A stretch of 64,000 nucleotides of DNA from positions 98,993-162,992 of the forward strand of contig JAIEMT010000003.1 in NCBI GenBank assembly GCA_019751945.1, written 5' to 3'. The notes beneath the pieces are model-generated. The model saw only the letters and a list, made by a program, of their open reading frames with translations, searched no databases and was not told where the DNA came from. The position numbers were made by a program, and so were the translations under genes. Positions 35,310 to 43,949 of the stretch are shown piece after piece; within the stretch, counting starts at the first letter, position 1, and every line of letters begins with the position of its first letter. Source of the stretch: a bacterium (lineage in GTDB: Bacteria; Bdellovibrionota; UBA1018).

Positions 35310-36356
35310 CTAACCCGCGTAGTTCTTCAAAAAGAGCTCTCGAAGTTCAGCGCTCTCCCGAAGAATGTTCAACGACAAATCTGCGTGGCCCACCGTATAG
35401 CCGTTCCCGATCCGAAGGTCTACATCGGCGCCCACCCCTTCCGCACCTAACGCCGCGCGAGTAAAGCTGGTGGCCATGCTGAAGAAATAAACAATGCCCT
35501 TGTCTCGGCAGGAGAGAATGCAGGACATCTCCGTTTCCGGCAGATTGGCTACATTAATGACTAGGTCGGCAAGCTTTCCGCCAGTGAGTTTACTCACGGC
35601 TTCACGCACCAGGAGCGCCTTTCGCGCATCAACCTGAATCACGTCATCTACAAAGGAGAGCTTTTTCAACCGCTCAACGGCCCCATCGGAATAGTCCACA
35701 GCAATGGTCCGCGCCCCCTGCTTCTTTGCTTCGTAAAGACAGAGCACTCCCGACTTACCGCCCCCGCCCACCACGACGGCCGTCTGCCCTTTCTTAGCCA
35801 AGAGACGGGTTTGAGCGGGAGCCCCCGCTACATCTAATACGGCGAGAGCCACAGTTTCCGGCAAATCCGAAGGCAACCGGGCAAAGATACCCGAAGCAAA
35901 TAAAACGGCGTGGCCTTCGATATCTACCCGATCGATCTTGGGATGAATTTTCTTAATCTTTCGAATCGCTAGAGGAGTGAGAGAAAGGGAAACCAGTGTG
36001 GCAATTCGATCGCCGGGCTTGACCGGCTTTTCCTTCGCCGGAAATTTCGGACCGACTTTCTCGACCCGACCAATCAGCATTCCACCCGAACCCGTGACTG
36101 GATTGTGGTGCTTGCCCCGAGTTTGAACCAGATTCAGAATATGTTTTTCAATTTTATCGACATCCCCACCGCACGCATCCGAGATCTGATGGAAACTGGC
36201 GGAATCGATGTTGAGACTTTCTACTTCAATCAGAAGCTCGTCTTCAGCAATAGGAAGTTTGGGGTCAATCGCTTCCGCCTGTTGCGGAAGTACGCCGGCG
36301 GGTCGGATCACTCTCTGCAGGCCTAGCGCATCGGCCGGCCGAAAATCATTTCCCAA
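35310..36356 (-). CDS. kdd: L-erythro-3,5-diaminohexanoate dehydrogenase
   Basis: NAD-dependent oxidative deamination of 3,5-diaminohexanoate, the step after the aminomutase. The 348-residue product has the expected N-terminus (GLQRVIRPAGVLPQQA) and a Rossmann loop VVVGGGGKSGVLCLYEAKKQGA. The start chosen is TTG 36356, with GAGGAG just upstream and the right total length; the frame stays open to 36488 but those codons lie inside the upstream gene. The overlap with that gene's end is 11 bp. Confidence 0.93.
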   Translation of the reverse strand: MGNDFRPADALGLQRVIRPAGVLPQQAEAIDPKLPIAEDELLIEVESLNIDSASFHQISDACGGDVDKIEKHILNLVQTRGKHHNPVTGSGGMLIGRVEKVGPKFPAKEKPVKPGDRIATLVSLSLTPLAIRKIKKIHPKIDRVDIEGHAVLFASGIFARLPSDLPETVALAVLDVAGAPAQTRLLAKKGQTAVVVGGGGKSGVLCLYEAKKQGARTIAVDYSDGAVERLKKLSFVDDVIQVDARKALLVREAVSKLTGGKLADLVINVANLPETEMSCILSCRDKGIVYFFSMATSFTRAALGAEGVGADVDLRIGNGYTVGHADLSLNILRESAELRELFLKNYAG

Positions 36357-37392
36357 GGCGCTCCTCGACAATTCGGTCAGCAACCAAATGCGGCGGAATC
36401 TTCTCTGCTTCAGCGCGATCCAAGATTTGCGTGATCGTGGGGCCAATCTTCGTCGTGTAATCAAAAGCAGCTTGCTTGTTATAGCCACCTGGGAAGTACG
36501 AACTCTCGTGATAGATGTTGATCAAGCCGCCTGCATTGATGGCGTAGTCCGGAGCGTAAACCATTCCCTTCTTCATGACTTCGTAACCGATTTCAGGCGT
36601 CGAGAGCTGGTTATTCGCAGCACCCGCAATGACCTTACACTTCAAACGCGGCAAAGTTTTTTCGTTGATCGAAGCGCCGAGTGCGCTGGGCGAGAAAATA
36701 TCGCAAGGCACATCGTAAATCGCTTCGGGACGTACCGTTTCAATTCCATATTTCTTCACAGCGCGATCAATGACAGTCTGATCGATATCGCAACCCACAA
36801 CCTTCGCACCGTCTGCCACCACGTGCTCAAGCAAGTAGTAAGCAACACTGCCTAAGCCTTGAAGAGCTATGGTGAGGCCCTTTAATGAATTGCTGCCGAA
36901 GGCCTTCTTCGCCGAAGATTTCAAACCGTGGTAAACGCCCCAAGCCGTTGCCGGAGAAGGATCGCCGCTAGAACCCGGAACACCATCCATTCCCAAAACG
37001 TGCTTGGTCTTTTTGTTCACCTGCTTCAGATCGTCTGAACCAATGCCGACGTCTTTTGCAGTAATGTAGTTGCCGCCCAAGCGCTCCACGTATTCGCCGT
37101 AGCGTTGAAGCATCGCTGGATTTTTATCTTTTTTAGGATCTCCGATGATGACCGCTTTTCCACCGCCCCATTTCAAACCTGAAATAGCAGCCTTGTAGGT
37201 CATTCCCTTCGACAGACGCATCACGTCTGTGATGGCTTCTTCTTCAGAAGCGTAATTCCACATTCGGCATCCGCCCGCTGCTGGTCCCAGCACCGTGGAA
37301 TGCATCGATATGATGGCCTTCAGACCCGTTTTCTCATCGTTGCAGAATACAATTTGCTCGAAGTCTTTTGCGTGAATGTTCTTAAATATCAT
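36346..37392 (-). CDS. Leu/Val/Phe-type amino acid dehydrogenase
   Basis: NAD-dependent amino acid dehydrogenase of the Glu/Leu/Phe/Val family, 348 residues from ATG 37392. It shows LKWGGGKAVIIGDP with the catalytic Lys, GMDGVPGSSGDPSPATAWGVYHGL, and the Rossmann loop LQGLGSVAYYLLEHV. Size and motifs fit leucine dehydrogenase. As first gene of the lysine-catabolic operon it may recycle nitrogen between glutamate or branched-chain amino acids and the deaminations downstream, or act on a pathway intermediate; which is unknown. An in-frame extension to 37485 looks non-coding. Confidence 0.88.
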   Translation of the reverse strand: MIFKNIHAKDFEQIVFCNDEKTGLKAIISMHSTVLGPAAGGCRMWNYASEEEAITDVMRLSKGMTYKAAISGLKWGGGKAVIIGDPKKDKNPAMLQRYGEYVERLGGNYITAKDVGIGSDDLKQVNKKTKHVLGMDGVPGSSGDPSPATAWGVYHGLKSSAKKAFGSNSLKGLTIALQGLGSVAYYLLEHVVADGAKVVGCDIDQTVIDRAVKKYGIETVRPEAIYDVPCDIFSPSALGASINEKTLPRLKCKVIAGAANNQLSTPEIGYEVMKKGMVYAPDYAINAGGLINIYHESSYFPGGYNKQAAFDYTTKIGPTITQILDRAEAEKIPPHLVADRIVEERLGK

Positions 37393-37422
37393 ATGGCCTG
37401 ACACCCTAGCAGTACCGCGTAA

Positions 37423-37471
37423 CCCAATCAAGACTGTTAGTTTTACGACAGCAAACTGTCTAAAGATTGGG
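37423..37471. promoter_or_regulatory. nested inverted repeats upstream of the lysine operon
   Basis: CCCAATC (37423-37429) and GATTGGG (37465-37471) form a perfect 7-bp inverted repeat. Inside lies GACAG-CAAA-CTGTC (37447-37460), a short perfect palindrome. The block is 31-79 bp upstream of the dehydrogenase start in the 278-bp divergent gap with the gene at 37671. It could be an operator or a leader hairpin. Confidence 0.38.
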
Positions 37472-37670
37472 CAGTCCCAGGTCACCTATGACAGCCTCAC
37501 CCCCATTCGGCTTTGAGAGCCCTTTTCGGGGGATTTCGATCTTCCGGGATTCATTGGCAAAAACTCCCTCTCTCGAAATGCTGCGTTTCGGCAAAATTTG
37601 GCCCGGGCCTTGCTTTGTCAACCTTGAGAGAGCGGCTCGCCATACCGGTGAGCTTTATGGAGTAGTTTTT

Positions 37671-39362
37671 ATGAGAGCGACGTTGAAAAACAGTTTCCAT
37701 CTTGTGTTGGTTGCCAGCATGGCAGCCCAATTCATCCCGACCGCTGTGTACGGTGATGCCGTTGAGAATCCGGCGCCCGTTGAAAGATCTGCGGCAGCCC
37801 CAGCAAAAGATTCGTCTCCCTACAGATATGACGATTTACAGCCGAGCGAATTGAAAAGCGTATTCCCCAGCTTTTCTGCACAACTCCAGAACGGCGAAGT
37901 CGTTGTTCGCGGTTTGGTTGTAACTGCTTGTATGTCCCATTTTAATTTTTTAACCACGAACGATGCAGACGTCTTTACCAAGAACGCCATTTCTTACGGT
38001 GAAGCAATTGATCCCCCCGCTAACAAAGCCTACGGTCTGCGTATCAGCGACGTCAGCGGCAAGGGCCGGAAGTGCGTTGCCGATTTCTTGAAGACCGCTC
38101 GTTGTACCGAAGCAACCTGTACCCCTTTACGTAAAATCGTAGACCCGATCGACCTCAAAGGCGTCGTCGGTGCTGCTGATGTGAAAGTCATTACCCTCGC
38201 TAAAGGTGACAACACCGACGGCGGCCAATGGGTTCTGGCTGACTTCGACAAAAAGATTACCTTCAAATCGGCTGACCTCATCGCTGAGGAAGATGCTGCT
38301 GCTGAAGAAAAAGCTCGCAAAAGACAAATCGATTCTGACCTCGAAGTTTTGACCACTTGCTTGGACAAGGGCGAAACCGGAATCGCTGCAGACATCCTTC
38401 GGGACTTGGCTTCTGCAGGCGTTTTTGAAGAAAACGTCAAAGGCAAAAAAGGCGCGACTGTTTACGCTGAATTCGCCAAGAAGCTGAAAGCGAAAGAATA
38501 CGATGCTCGCTTGAAGGCTTTGAAGAAAGAACTCGAAAAATCTGATTTTGACTCGAACGAAAAAGTTGAAACCTTCTTGGAGATGGCTGACAGCTTAGCT
38601 GCCGACTATCCCGAAAAAGCGGACACGATCGTGGGCGAACTCCACCATCCGCTTTACAACAAGATTGTGGAAGGCAGCGACGATGCTGAAGGCAAAGTCA
38701 ACGCAACCGCTCGTTTGAAACTGGCTGAGAAAGTTCTCCGCGATGTAAAAGACCTCGACGGTGTGAGCTCAACCACGGTGAAAAAAGTAAACACGATTTT
38801 GACTCTCGACATCCCGGTCGTGAAAGACAGACTTGCAGCTGACACCGCTCAAGAAGCGATGATGGCTTACGAAACCTGTCAGCGACGTCAGATGTTGATG
38901 CCGGCGATGTCCTTTGTAGCAAATAGCTGCCAAGGCCAAGCCATGGCTGCTGAGAGAGCTCAAGCCAACTATCAATTGTCTCACTCGAAATTGGTGGAGA
39001 GATTGAATGCTCAAACTTACAAGAAGTGCAGTACCACCACCGGTGCTGCTGGTGATTCCTGCGAACAGATTACCAAGGCTCTTTCACAAGCCATGGCTAA
39101 TCCGAGCGAAGCCCAAATGATTACGGATCGCCGTCGCCAAGAACAGCAACGTTTAGAAATGAACATGCTGCAACAACAGCGAATGGCAACGATGCGCCAA
39201 ATGCAACAAAACGTCGGTGTTCCTTACCGCGTTCCTTCGAGCAACGGCATCTACCAATATCAAAGCTTACCCAATGCCACGATTCTTGGCGCAACCCCGT
39301 CCATCGCTGCTGGAACCAACTTCAGCATCGGCGGATACGGTGCAGCCAATGCTCGATGGTAA
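37671..39362 (+). CDS. secreted coiled-coil protein of unknown function
   Basis: A 563-residue protein from ATG 37671 (GGAG eight bases upstream), with a signal peptide ending around VYGDA. The first third, with five to six cysteines, is globular (VVVRGLVVTACMSHFNFLTT ... CVADFLKTARCTEATC). The middle is helical and highly charged, probably coiled coil, and the end is Gln/Met-rich then Gly/Ala/Asn-rich. Longer in-frame readings back to 37467 would enter the divergent promoter region. No family recognised. Confidence 0.7.
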   Translation: MRATLKNSFHLVLVASMAAQFIPTAVYGDAVENPAPVERSAAAPAKDSSPYRYDDLQPSELKSVFPSFSAQLQNGEVVVRGLVVTACMSHFNFLTTNDADVFTKNAISYGEAIDPPANKAYGLRISDVSGKGRKCVADFLKTARCTEATCTPLRKIVDPIDLKGVVGAADVKVITLAKGDNTDGGQWVLADFDKKITFKSADLIAEEDAAAEEKARKRQIDSDLEVLTTCLDKGETGIAADILRDLASAGVFEENVKGKKGATVYAEFAKKLKAKEYDARLKALKKELEKSDFDSNEKVETFLEMADSLAADYPEKADTIVGELHHPLYNKIVEGSDDAEGKVNATARLKLAEKVLRDVKDLDGVSSTTVKKVNTILTLDIPVVKDRLAADTAQEAMMAYETCQRRQMLMPAMSFVANSCQGQAMAAERAQANYQLSHSKLVERLNAQTYKKCSTTTGAAGDSCEQITKALSQAMANPSEAQMITDRRRQEQQRLEMNMLQQQRMATMRQMQQNVGVPYRVPSSNGIYQYQSLPNATILGATPSIAAGTNFSIGGYGAANARW

Positions 39363-39477
39363 CTAAGACTTTATAAGTTTCTGTGTAAAGCGGCAGTAGA
39401 AGCGGTGCGACGGGTTGGGCCAATTCCCAGCCATCTGAAGTGTAGCTGAGCGGACGATTAAAATCCTAAACACAAAT

Positions 39478-39520
39478 AGGCCTGACAGGTCGCTCTCCTG
39501 TCGGGCTTATTATTTTTTAT
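39478..39520 (+). terminator. rho-independent terminator before the cold-shock gene
   Basis: A stem of about 12 bp (AGGCCTGACAGG with CCTGTCGGGCTT, two wobble pairs) is followed by ATTATTTTTTAT. It lies 115 bp after the coiled-coil gene stop. The 115 bp between hold no gene I can support, though a short RNA ending at this terminator is possible. Confidence 0.8.
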
Positions 39521-39549
39521 TTGACGTAGACCACAACCACGCTTACTTC
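39521..39549 (+). promoter_or_regulatory. possible sigma-70 promoter of the cold-shock gene
   Basis: TTGACG (39521-39526) is followed after 17 bases by TACTTC (39544-39549), a good -35 with a poor -10. It would give a pyrimidine-rich leader of about 40 nt before the cold-shock start at 39598. Confidence 0.3.
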
Positions 39550-39597
39550 TTTCTAAAGTTGCTCTTCCATTTTTTTCTTTTTACAGGGGGTACTCGA

Positions 39598-39804
39598 ATG
39601 GCAACCGGATTAGTAAAATGGTTCAATGATAGTAAGGGTTACGGATTCATCCAGGCGGATACGACAGAACGCGACGTCTTCGTTCATTACACTGCCATTT
39701 CGGGTGACGGCTTCAAGACTTTGGCTGAAGGTCAGAAAGTAGAATTTGATCTTATTGAAGGCCCCAAGGGCCCACAAGCCGCCAACGTCCTCAAGGCTAC
39801 TTAA
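39598..39804 (+). CDS. cold-shock domain protein
   Basis: A 68-residue CspA-type single-stranded nucleic-acid binding protein ([19 protein letters not shown]). RNP1 (KGYGFIQ) and RNP2 (VFVHY) are intact. ATG 39598 is preceded by AGGGGG at seven bases. It is a monocistronic gene with its own promoter region and a strong terminator just downstream. Whether it is truly cold-inducible cannot be told from the sequence. Confidence 0.95.
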   Translation: MATGLVKWFNDSKGYGFIQADTTERDVFVHYTAISGDGFKTLAEGQKVEFDLIEGPKGPQAANVLKAT

Positions 39805-39838
39805 GAATTTAAAAATTTTAGATTCTAGATTCGAAACT

Positions 39839-39872
39839 AAAAAGGCAAATCACGCGAGTGGTTTGCCTTTTT
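39839..39872. terminator. bidirectional terminator between csp and astD
   Basis: A 15-bp stem (AAAAAGGCAAATCAC with GTGGTTTGCCTTTTT, one wobble pair) closes on the tetraloop GCGA. It has T-runs on both strands and lies between the stops of the convergent cold-shock and astD genes, so it probably serves both. Confidence 0.88.
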
Positions 39873-39879
39873 GTATTGC

Positions 39880-41412
39880 TCAAATTTTCTCAGGAAAAAT
39901 CTGTCTCGGATTTCCCACGATCGGCGTTTCGCCTTCAATCGATGAAACCGGATAAGCGCAGAAGCGCGGGCTGAAAGATCCCGCCGGCATGTGATTTCCG
40001 CTCTTCTTCAAGCCCAAGGTCGGTAAACGCGGCGATCCCAAGATCGTCGGACGATTCCAATGGATACTTCCAAACTTCAATTCGTCCGCCGCTTTTTCAA
40101 ACACTGCGCGATCCTTCGTATACACGCTGGAGACCAAGCCATACTGCGTGCCATTCGTCAGGGCGATGGCGTGATCTAAATCCGAAGTCGTCAGCACTGA
40201 AAGATTCGGTCCCATCACTTCGTTCTGCTGGTACACGCTCTTTTTTACCGCATCGTAGCTATTGTCCTTCACACGACAAATCGAGGGCGTGACGTAATTT
40301 CCGTTAAGAGCCGGGCTATCCAGCATCTTTCCGCGCATCACCACTTCACAACCTTCACGCAACGCAATTCCCAGAAACTTCATGTAGCGATCGACCGAAC
40401 CCTGATCAATCAACGGCCCCATGAAGGGATTAGTGAGCGGGTTGCCGATCGAAAAAGCCTTCGATTTCTGATGAAACTTGGAAACAAACTCATCGACAAT
40501 TTTTTCGTGAATAATCACTCGGCTCGTCGACGTGCAGCGCTGGCCAGCAAAGGCGTAGGCGGACACAAGTGTATCGCGAAGAACCCCGTCCAGATCCGCA
40601 TCTTCCCAAATGAGGGAGGAATTCTTTCCACCCATCTGCAGAACTAGAAGCTTCCAACTCTGTTGAAGCGTGTCTTGCTTGATTCGGGTTCCGGTTTCAT
40701 AGGAACCCGTGAAAAGAACGGCATCCACACCTTCGCTCACACAGAGACGCCGACCGACTTCGCGTTCGCCTTGAACCAGGTTGAAAACACCCTTCGGAAT
40801 TCCTGCGGCATCAAAACATTCCGCGATGAGCTGGCCCGTGAAAGGCGTCTTTTCAGATGGCTTGAGAATGACGGTATTGCCAGTTGCGAGTGCCGACGCA
40901 AAATAAGCACCGGTAGCCTCGCAAGGGGAAACAAAGCTCCCGATAACGGCCATCACACCCACTGGCTTTAATCGGTAGGATTCGGCTCCGTTAGCTTCGG
41001 CCCGCGCTTTCTGAGCGGCGAGGTCTGAGAAAAGTTTTTTGGAATCCGCCACACTGGTGCGAACTTCTTCGACCATGGCCAACACTTCTTGGTGAGATTC
41101 CCACATGGGCTTGCCAGTTTCGCGCGCAATGATCTCCGCGAATTCTTCAACACGCCGATTGACGGCTTCACAAAATTTTTCAAGGTATTGGCTGCGCTCG
41201 GGGATGCCGAGCTTTTTCCAAGCTGGAAATGCGGCCTTGGCTGCTTCCACCGCTTCGCCGGGAGACGAATACGAGTAGTGAAACCTCACCACTTCGTCTG
41301 AAAAATCTCCGGGGTTTTTGTTGATGCACTCGCCGTGCTGTTCAGATGGTTTTCGAAACTCACCTGAAATGTAGGATCCGCGAAAAGAGACTTGAAAGCC
41401 CTTGAAGCCCAT
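39880..41412 (-). CDS. astD: succinylglutamate semialdehyde dehydrogenase-like ALDH
   Basis: Aldehyde dehydrogenase of 510 residues; the AST pathway of arginine breakdown uses AstD to oxidise N-succinylglutamate semialdehyde. The thiol nucleophile is Cys293 (FAGQRCTSTSRVI), and TGSYETGTRI and GNTVILKPSEKTP are intact. At the position of the general-base Glu (LELGGK in most ALDHs) it has Gln259 (LVLQMGGKNSS). The gene follows astA by 15 bp and is last in the operon. Specificity rests mainly on the astA neighbour. Confidence 0.83.
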   Translation of the reverse strand: MGFKGFQVSFRGSYISGEFRKPSEQHGECINKNPGDFSDEVVRFHYSYSSPGEAVEAAKAAFPAWKKLGIPERSQYLEKFCEAVNRRVEEFAEIIARETGKPMWESHQEVLAMVEEVRTSVADSKKLFSDLAAQKARAEANGAESYRLKPVGVMAVIGSFVSPCEATGAYFASALATGNTVILKPSEKTPFTGQLIAECFDAAGIPKGVFNLVQGEREVGRRLCVSEGVDAVLFTGSYETGTRIKQDTLQQSWKLLVLQMGGKNSSLIWEDADLDGVLRDTLVSAYAFAGQRCTSTSRVIIHEKIVDEFVSKFHQKSKAFSIGNPLTNPFMGPLIDQGSVDRYMKFLGIALREGCEVVMRGKMLDSPALNGNYVTPSICRVKDNSYDAVKKSVYQQNEVMGPNLSVLTTSDLDHAIALTNGTQYGLVSSVYTKDRAVFEKAADELKFGSIHWNRPTILGSPRLPTLGLKKSGNHMPAGSFSPRFCAYPVSSIEGETPIVGNPRQIFPEKI

Positions 41413-41427
41413 AACGCCCCTCCTTCT

Positions 41428-42471
41428 TTAATAATACGGCATGAAGGAGACTTGGTCACCTGGCTCGATAGCGAGAACTTGCCGAAGGGCCTCTGCTTGC
41501 GGCTCGACGGGCGTAATTTTCCCGTTTTGCGTCACTACTTGAACGCTCATCGCCCGAAAGGTGGCCGGCTTCTGCTGAGTCTTACAGATCAATCCCGTTT
41601 CTTTGGGCGATCCCGCCGGCACAGCGAGCGTAGGATCGAATTGAAAGGGCGCCAATTTTTTGATGGGCAGAATCTCATCGACGTTTGCCCAGAGGTGCGG
41701 ACCCCCATCAAAAGGGTCGACCTGATTCTTATAGGTGAAACCAATCTTCTTCAGCATGTGAACGACGGGTTCCGTTTCCTTCCCGACCTTGCCAATGGCG
41801 TTGCGGGCTTCCGCTGGCAAAAACGTGGTGTAGATTTTCCCGGAGGGAAAAAGTGAGAAAATAAATTCTTTGTTCTTCTGACAGAGACGGTCTGCTTCCC
41901 AATAATCCATATTCGTAAAGCGACGTCCCACGGCTTCCCAAAGCGGCGACTGACCTTTCTTATTCAAAGGCGGCAAGAGCTCGGCAATGACCTTCCGTTT
42001 GAAACGATTCTTATTCAGTCCCAAAAAAAGAAAGCGCAGAAAAGAAATCTGGCGACCAATTCGTGCTTCTGAATTGCGCTGCTCGGGGTCCAAAACCAAT
42101 CCACCGATTTCGGACGGGCCATTGGTGTCGTACTTCAATTTCAAGGTGCCATGAATGAAGCCCGTGTTGATGGTGTCTGAAAACTTCTCTTCACTCCCCA
42201 CTTCGAAATAAAAATGGGGAGAATCGGCCGTTCCGTGCTGAGCGGCAATCATCGAGGTGCCCAGCACCCGGTGGTTCTGCAGGTCTTCGGCTACGAAAAT
42301 GTATTTCGCCTCACCCTTATTCGCCAGCGAATCTTTAAACGACGAAACAGAGCGCCCAATGAGTTCCTTCAGGTAGTCCCGGTCATTGGTGAGATTAATA
42401 AAACCTGGAATCTGCGCCAGACGCTCGAGGGCCTCGATGTCTTTTTCCTGAATCTCACGCAATAGAATCAT
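41428..42471 (-). CDS. astA: arginine N-succinyltransferase
   Basis: GNAT-related AstA family enzyme, transferring succinyl from succinyl-CoA to arginine (or ornithine). The 347-residue product shows the family's SEIGGLVLDPEQRNSEARIGRQISFLRFLF, ELLPPLNKKGQSPLWEAVGRRFTNMDY and LKKIGFTYKNQVDPFDGGPHLWA. ATG 42471 overlaps the M20 peptidase stop by 4 bp (ATGA); a GTG two codons upstream is less likely. astB, astC and astE are not in the window. Confidence 0.93.
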   Translation of the reverse strand: MILLREIQEKDIEALERLAQIPGFINLTNDRDYLKELIGRSVSSFKDSLANKGEAKYIFVAEDLQNHRVLGTSMIAAQHGTADSPHFYFEVGSEEKFSDTINTGFIHGTLKLKYDTNGPSEIGGLVLDPEQRNSEARIGRQISFLRFLFLGLNKNRFKRKVIAELLPPLNKKGQSPLWEAVGRRFTNMDYWEADRLCQKNKEFIFSLFPSGKIYTTFLPAEARNAIGKVGKETEPVVHMLKKIGFTYKNQVDPFDGGPHLWANVDEILPIKKLAPFQFDPTLAVPAGSPKETGLICKTQQKPATFRAMSVQVVTQNGKITPVEPQAEALRQVLAIEPGDQVSFMPYY

Positions 42472-43949
42472 AGGCACACCTTCTCGATCAGCTTGATGTA
42501 GAAGGCGGTGGCCTTTTCTAAATGCTCTAACAAGTTATGTTCGTTCGGTGAGCGGCTGTTTCCGACAGCAGGACCGGGGCCAAAAGCCAATGCCTCATAC
42601 CCTGCCTGAAAAAACTGAGCAGCCTCTGTCGAGGTCGATCGCTTCACGAGTTTTTGCGGCACACTCGAAGCAGTCATAGCGTCCCGACATACTTTCACGA
42701 AATCGCTGTTCTGATTCATACTCAGACCCGGATTGTGACCTTCCCGGTGAAGAGCAATGTTCAGGCTCGGATACTTCGAAGCGATGCCTTGAATTCCTTG
42801 TAAAATGGTCTTTTCGAAGACTTCGAGCGAACTCTCAGGCAAGAGTCGCAGATCGAAAAACAAATCCATTCCCGCGCGGCGCTGTTTAATAGCCCCGAAA
42901 CTTGCAGTCGATGTTGGCGGGTCAAAACTTTCATCGGATGTCGAAGCAAACTGATCTGCCAAGCTGCGGAAGTAAACCGCACAATCGCTCACGCAATGAA
43001 AGAGTTCGTCGGGCAAGAAGCGAATTCCCATGTCTCCTAAACCACCCAATTCGACGCGGAAGGAGCGCTCTCGATTTTCTAGCCGAACTCGCTCACGGAA
43101 AAATCGTTTGAAGTCTTCAAACTGATGAGACGACAGGTAGAACTCTGCAAACCCACGATCCGGAACTTTGCTCGCGGAGTCTCCGCCCTCAATGCGCTTA
43201 AATCGAAACTCAAACCCCGCCGCAACGGCGTGTCTCAAAAAATCTAAAATCTGGTGGAGGGCGTTGATTCCGCTTCCCGGTGCAGCGGCACTCGCCGAGC
43301 GCCCATAAGAATGCAAATCGATGCGGCGATCAAATCCGCGCGCGTCTCTTTCAACGACGTTGAAGTCAATGGAAACGCGGAAGATCGCCATGGCCTTGTG
43401 ACCGTAGACGAGCTGTAAGTCGGAAGGCTCACTCACCAAGACGTACTTCGGATTGAGAGCCACGGATTTGATGAGGTACTTCGTTCCGAGCATCCCCAAC
43501 TCTTCTCCACAAGTGCCCACCAAGTAGACGGGCTGCTTGAGTTTGCGTTCAATAAATTTTTCGACCGCGGCGGCCTTACAAAGAAAATCGATTTTGGCGT
43601 CTGCAGCGCCCAGACCAAAAATTTTGCCGTCCTTAATGGTGGTGGAAAATGGATCTCCGCCAGTCTCGGTCCAATTTTCTGGAAGACCGGGGCTCACAGT
43701 GTCGAGGTGTGTTTGAAGCAACAACCCTTTTCGGGTTTTTCGATCCACGAGAGGATCGCCCAGGATCCCAATCAAATTGAACTGACGTTTGGACACCCCA
43801 TCCAACGAATGCATCACCTGTTGGAGCTGAGTTTTAATGCCGCGATCCTGCAAGAGGAGGCTCACAAAGTTTGCGAGCTCTTCGTTTCCTCCCGCACTGA
43901 CGGAATTAATGCGGATCATTCTGCGGGCGTCTTCCAATAATCTTTTCAA
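42468..43949 (-). CDS. M20-family metallopeptidase/deacylase in the ast operon
   Basis: A 493-residue M20 family hydrolase. Metal ligands are visible: LLLQTHLDTVSPG (His), GAADAKIDF (Asp), TCGEELGMLG (Glu pair) and NEHNLLEHL (His). The family includes acetylornithine and succinyl-DAP deacylases. It is longer than usual (about 400) because of an enlarged dimerisation domain (about 185-420). Its position as first gene before astA suggests it removes the succinyl group at the end of the pathway in place of AstE; this is inference. The start is TTG 43949, as later ATGs would remove the conserved first helix. Confidence 0.82.
   Translation of the reverse strand: MKRLLEDARRMIRINSVSAGGNEELANFVSLLLQDRGIKTQLQQVMHSLDGVSKRQFNLIGILGDPLVDRKTRKGLLLQTHLDTVSPGLPENWTETGGDPFSTTIKDGKIFGLGAADAKIDFLCKAAAVEKFIERKLKQPVYLVGTCGEELGMLGTKYLIKSVALNPKYVLVSEPSDLQLVYGHKAMAIFRVSIDFNVVERDARGFDRRIDLHSYGRSASAAAPGSGINALHQILDFLRHAVAAGFEFRFKRIEGGDSASKVPDRGFAEFYLSSHQFEDFKRFFRERVRLENRERSFRVELGGLGDMGIRFLPDELFHCVSDCAVYFRSLADQFASTSDESFDPPTSTASFGAIKQRRAGMDLFFDLRLLPESSLEVFEKTILQGIQGIASKYPSLNIALHREGHNPGLSMNQNSDFVKVCRDAMTASSVPQKLVKRSTSTEAAQFFQAGYEALAFGPGPAVGNSRSPNEHNLLEHLEKATAFYIKLIEKVCL

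Noticed and set aside
36357-36488. N-terminal extension of kdd
   Set aside because: These codons overlap the end of the upstream dehydrogenase in another frame, give a very basic sequence, and exceed the family length.
36208-36855. 215-residue plus-strand frame antisense to kdd and the dehydrogenase
   Set aside because: It lies fully across two clear genes on the other strand and its product has no recognisable pattern.
39400-39480. Possible tRNA (TAGCTGAGCGG resembles a D-arm)
   Set aside because: No matching acceptor stem, anticodon arm or GTTCRA T-loop can be placed around it.
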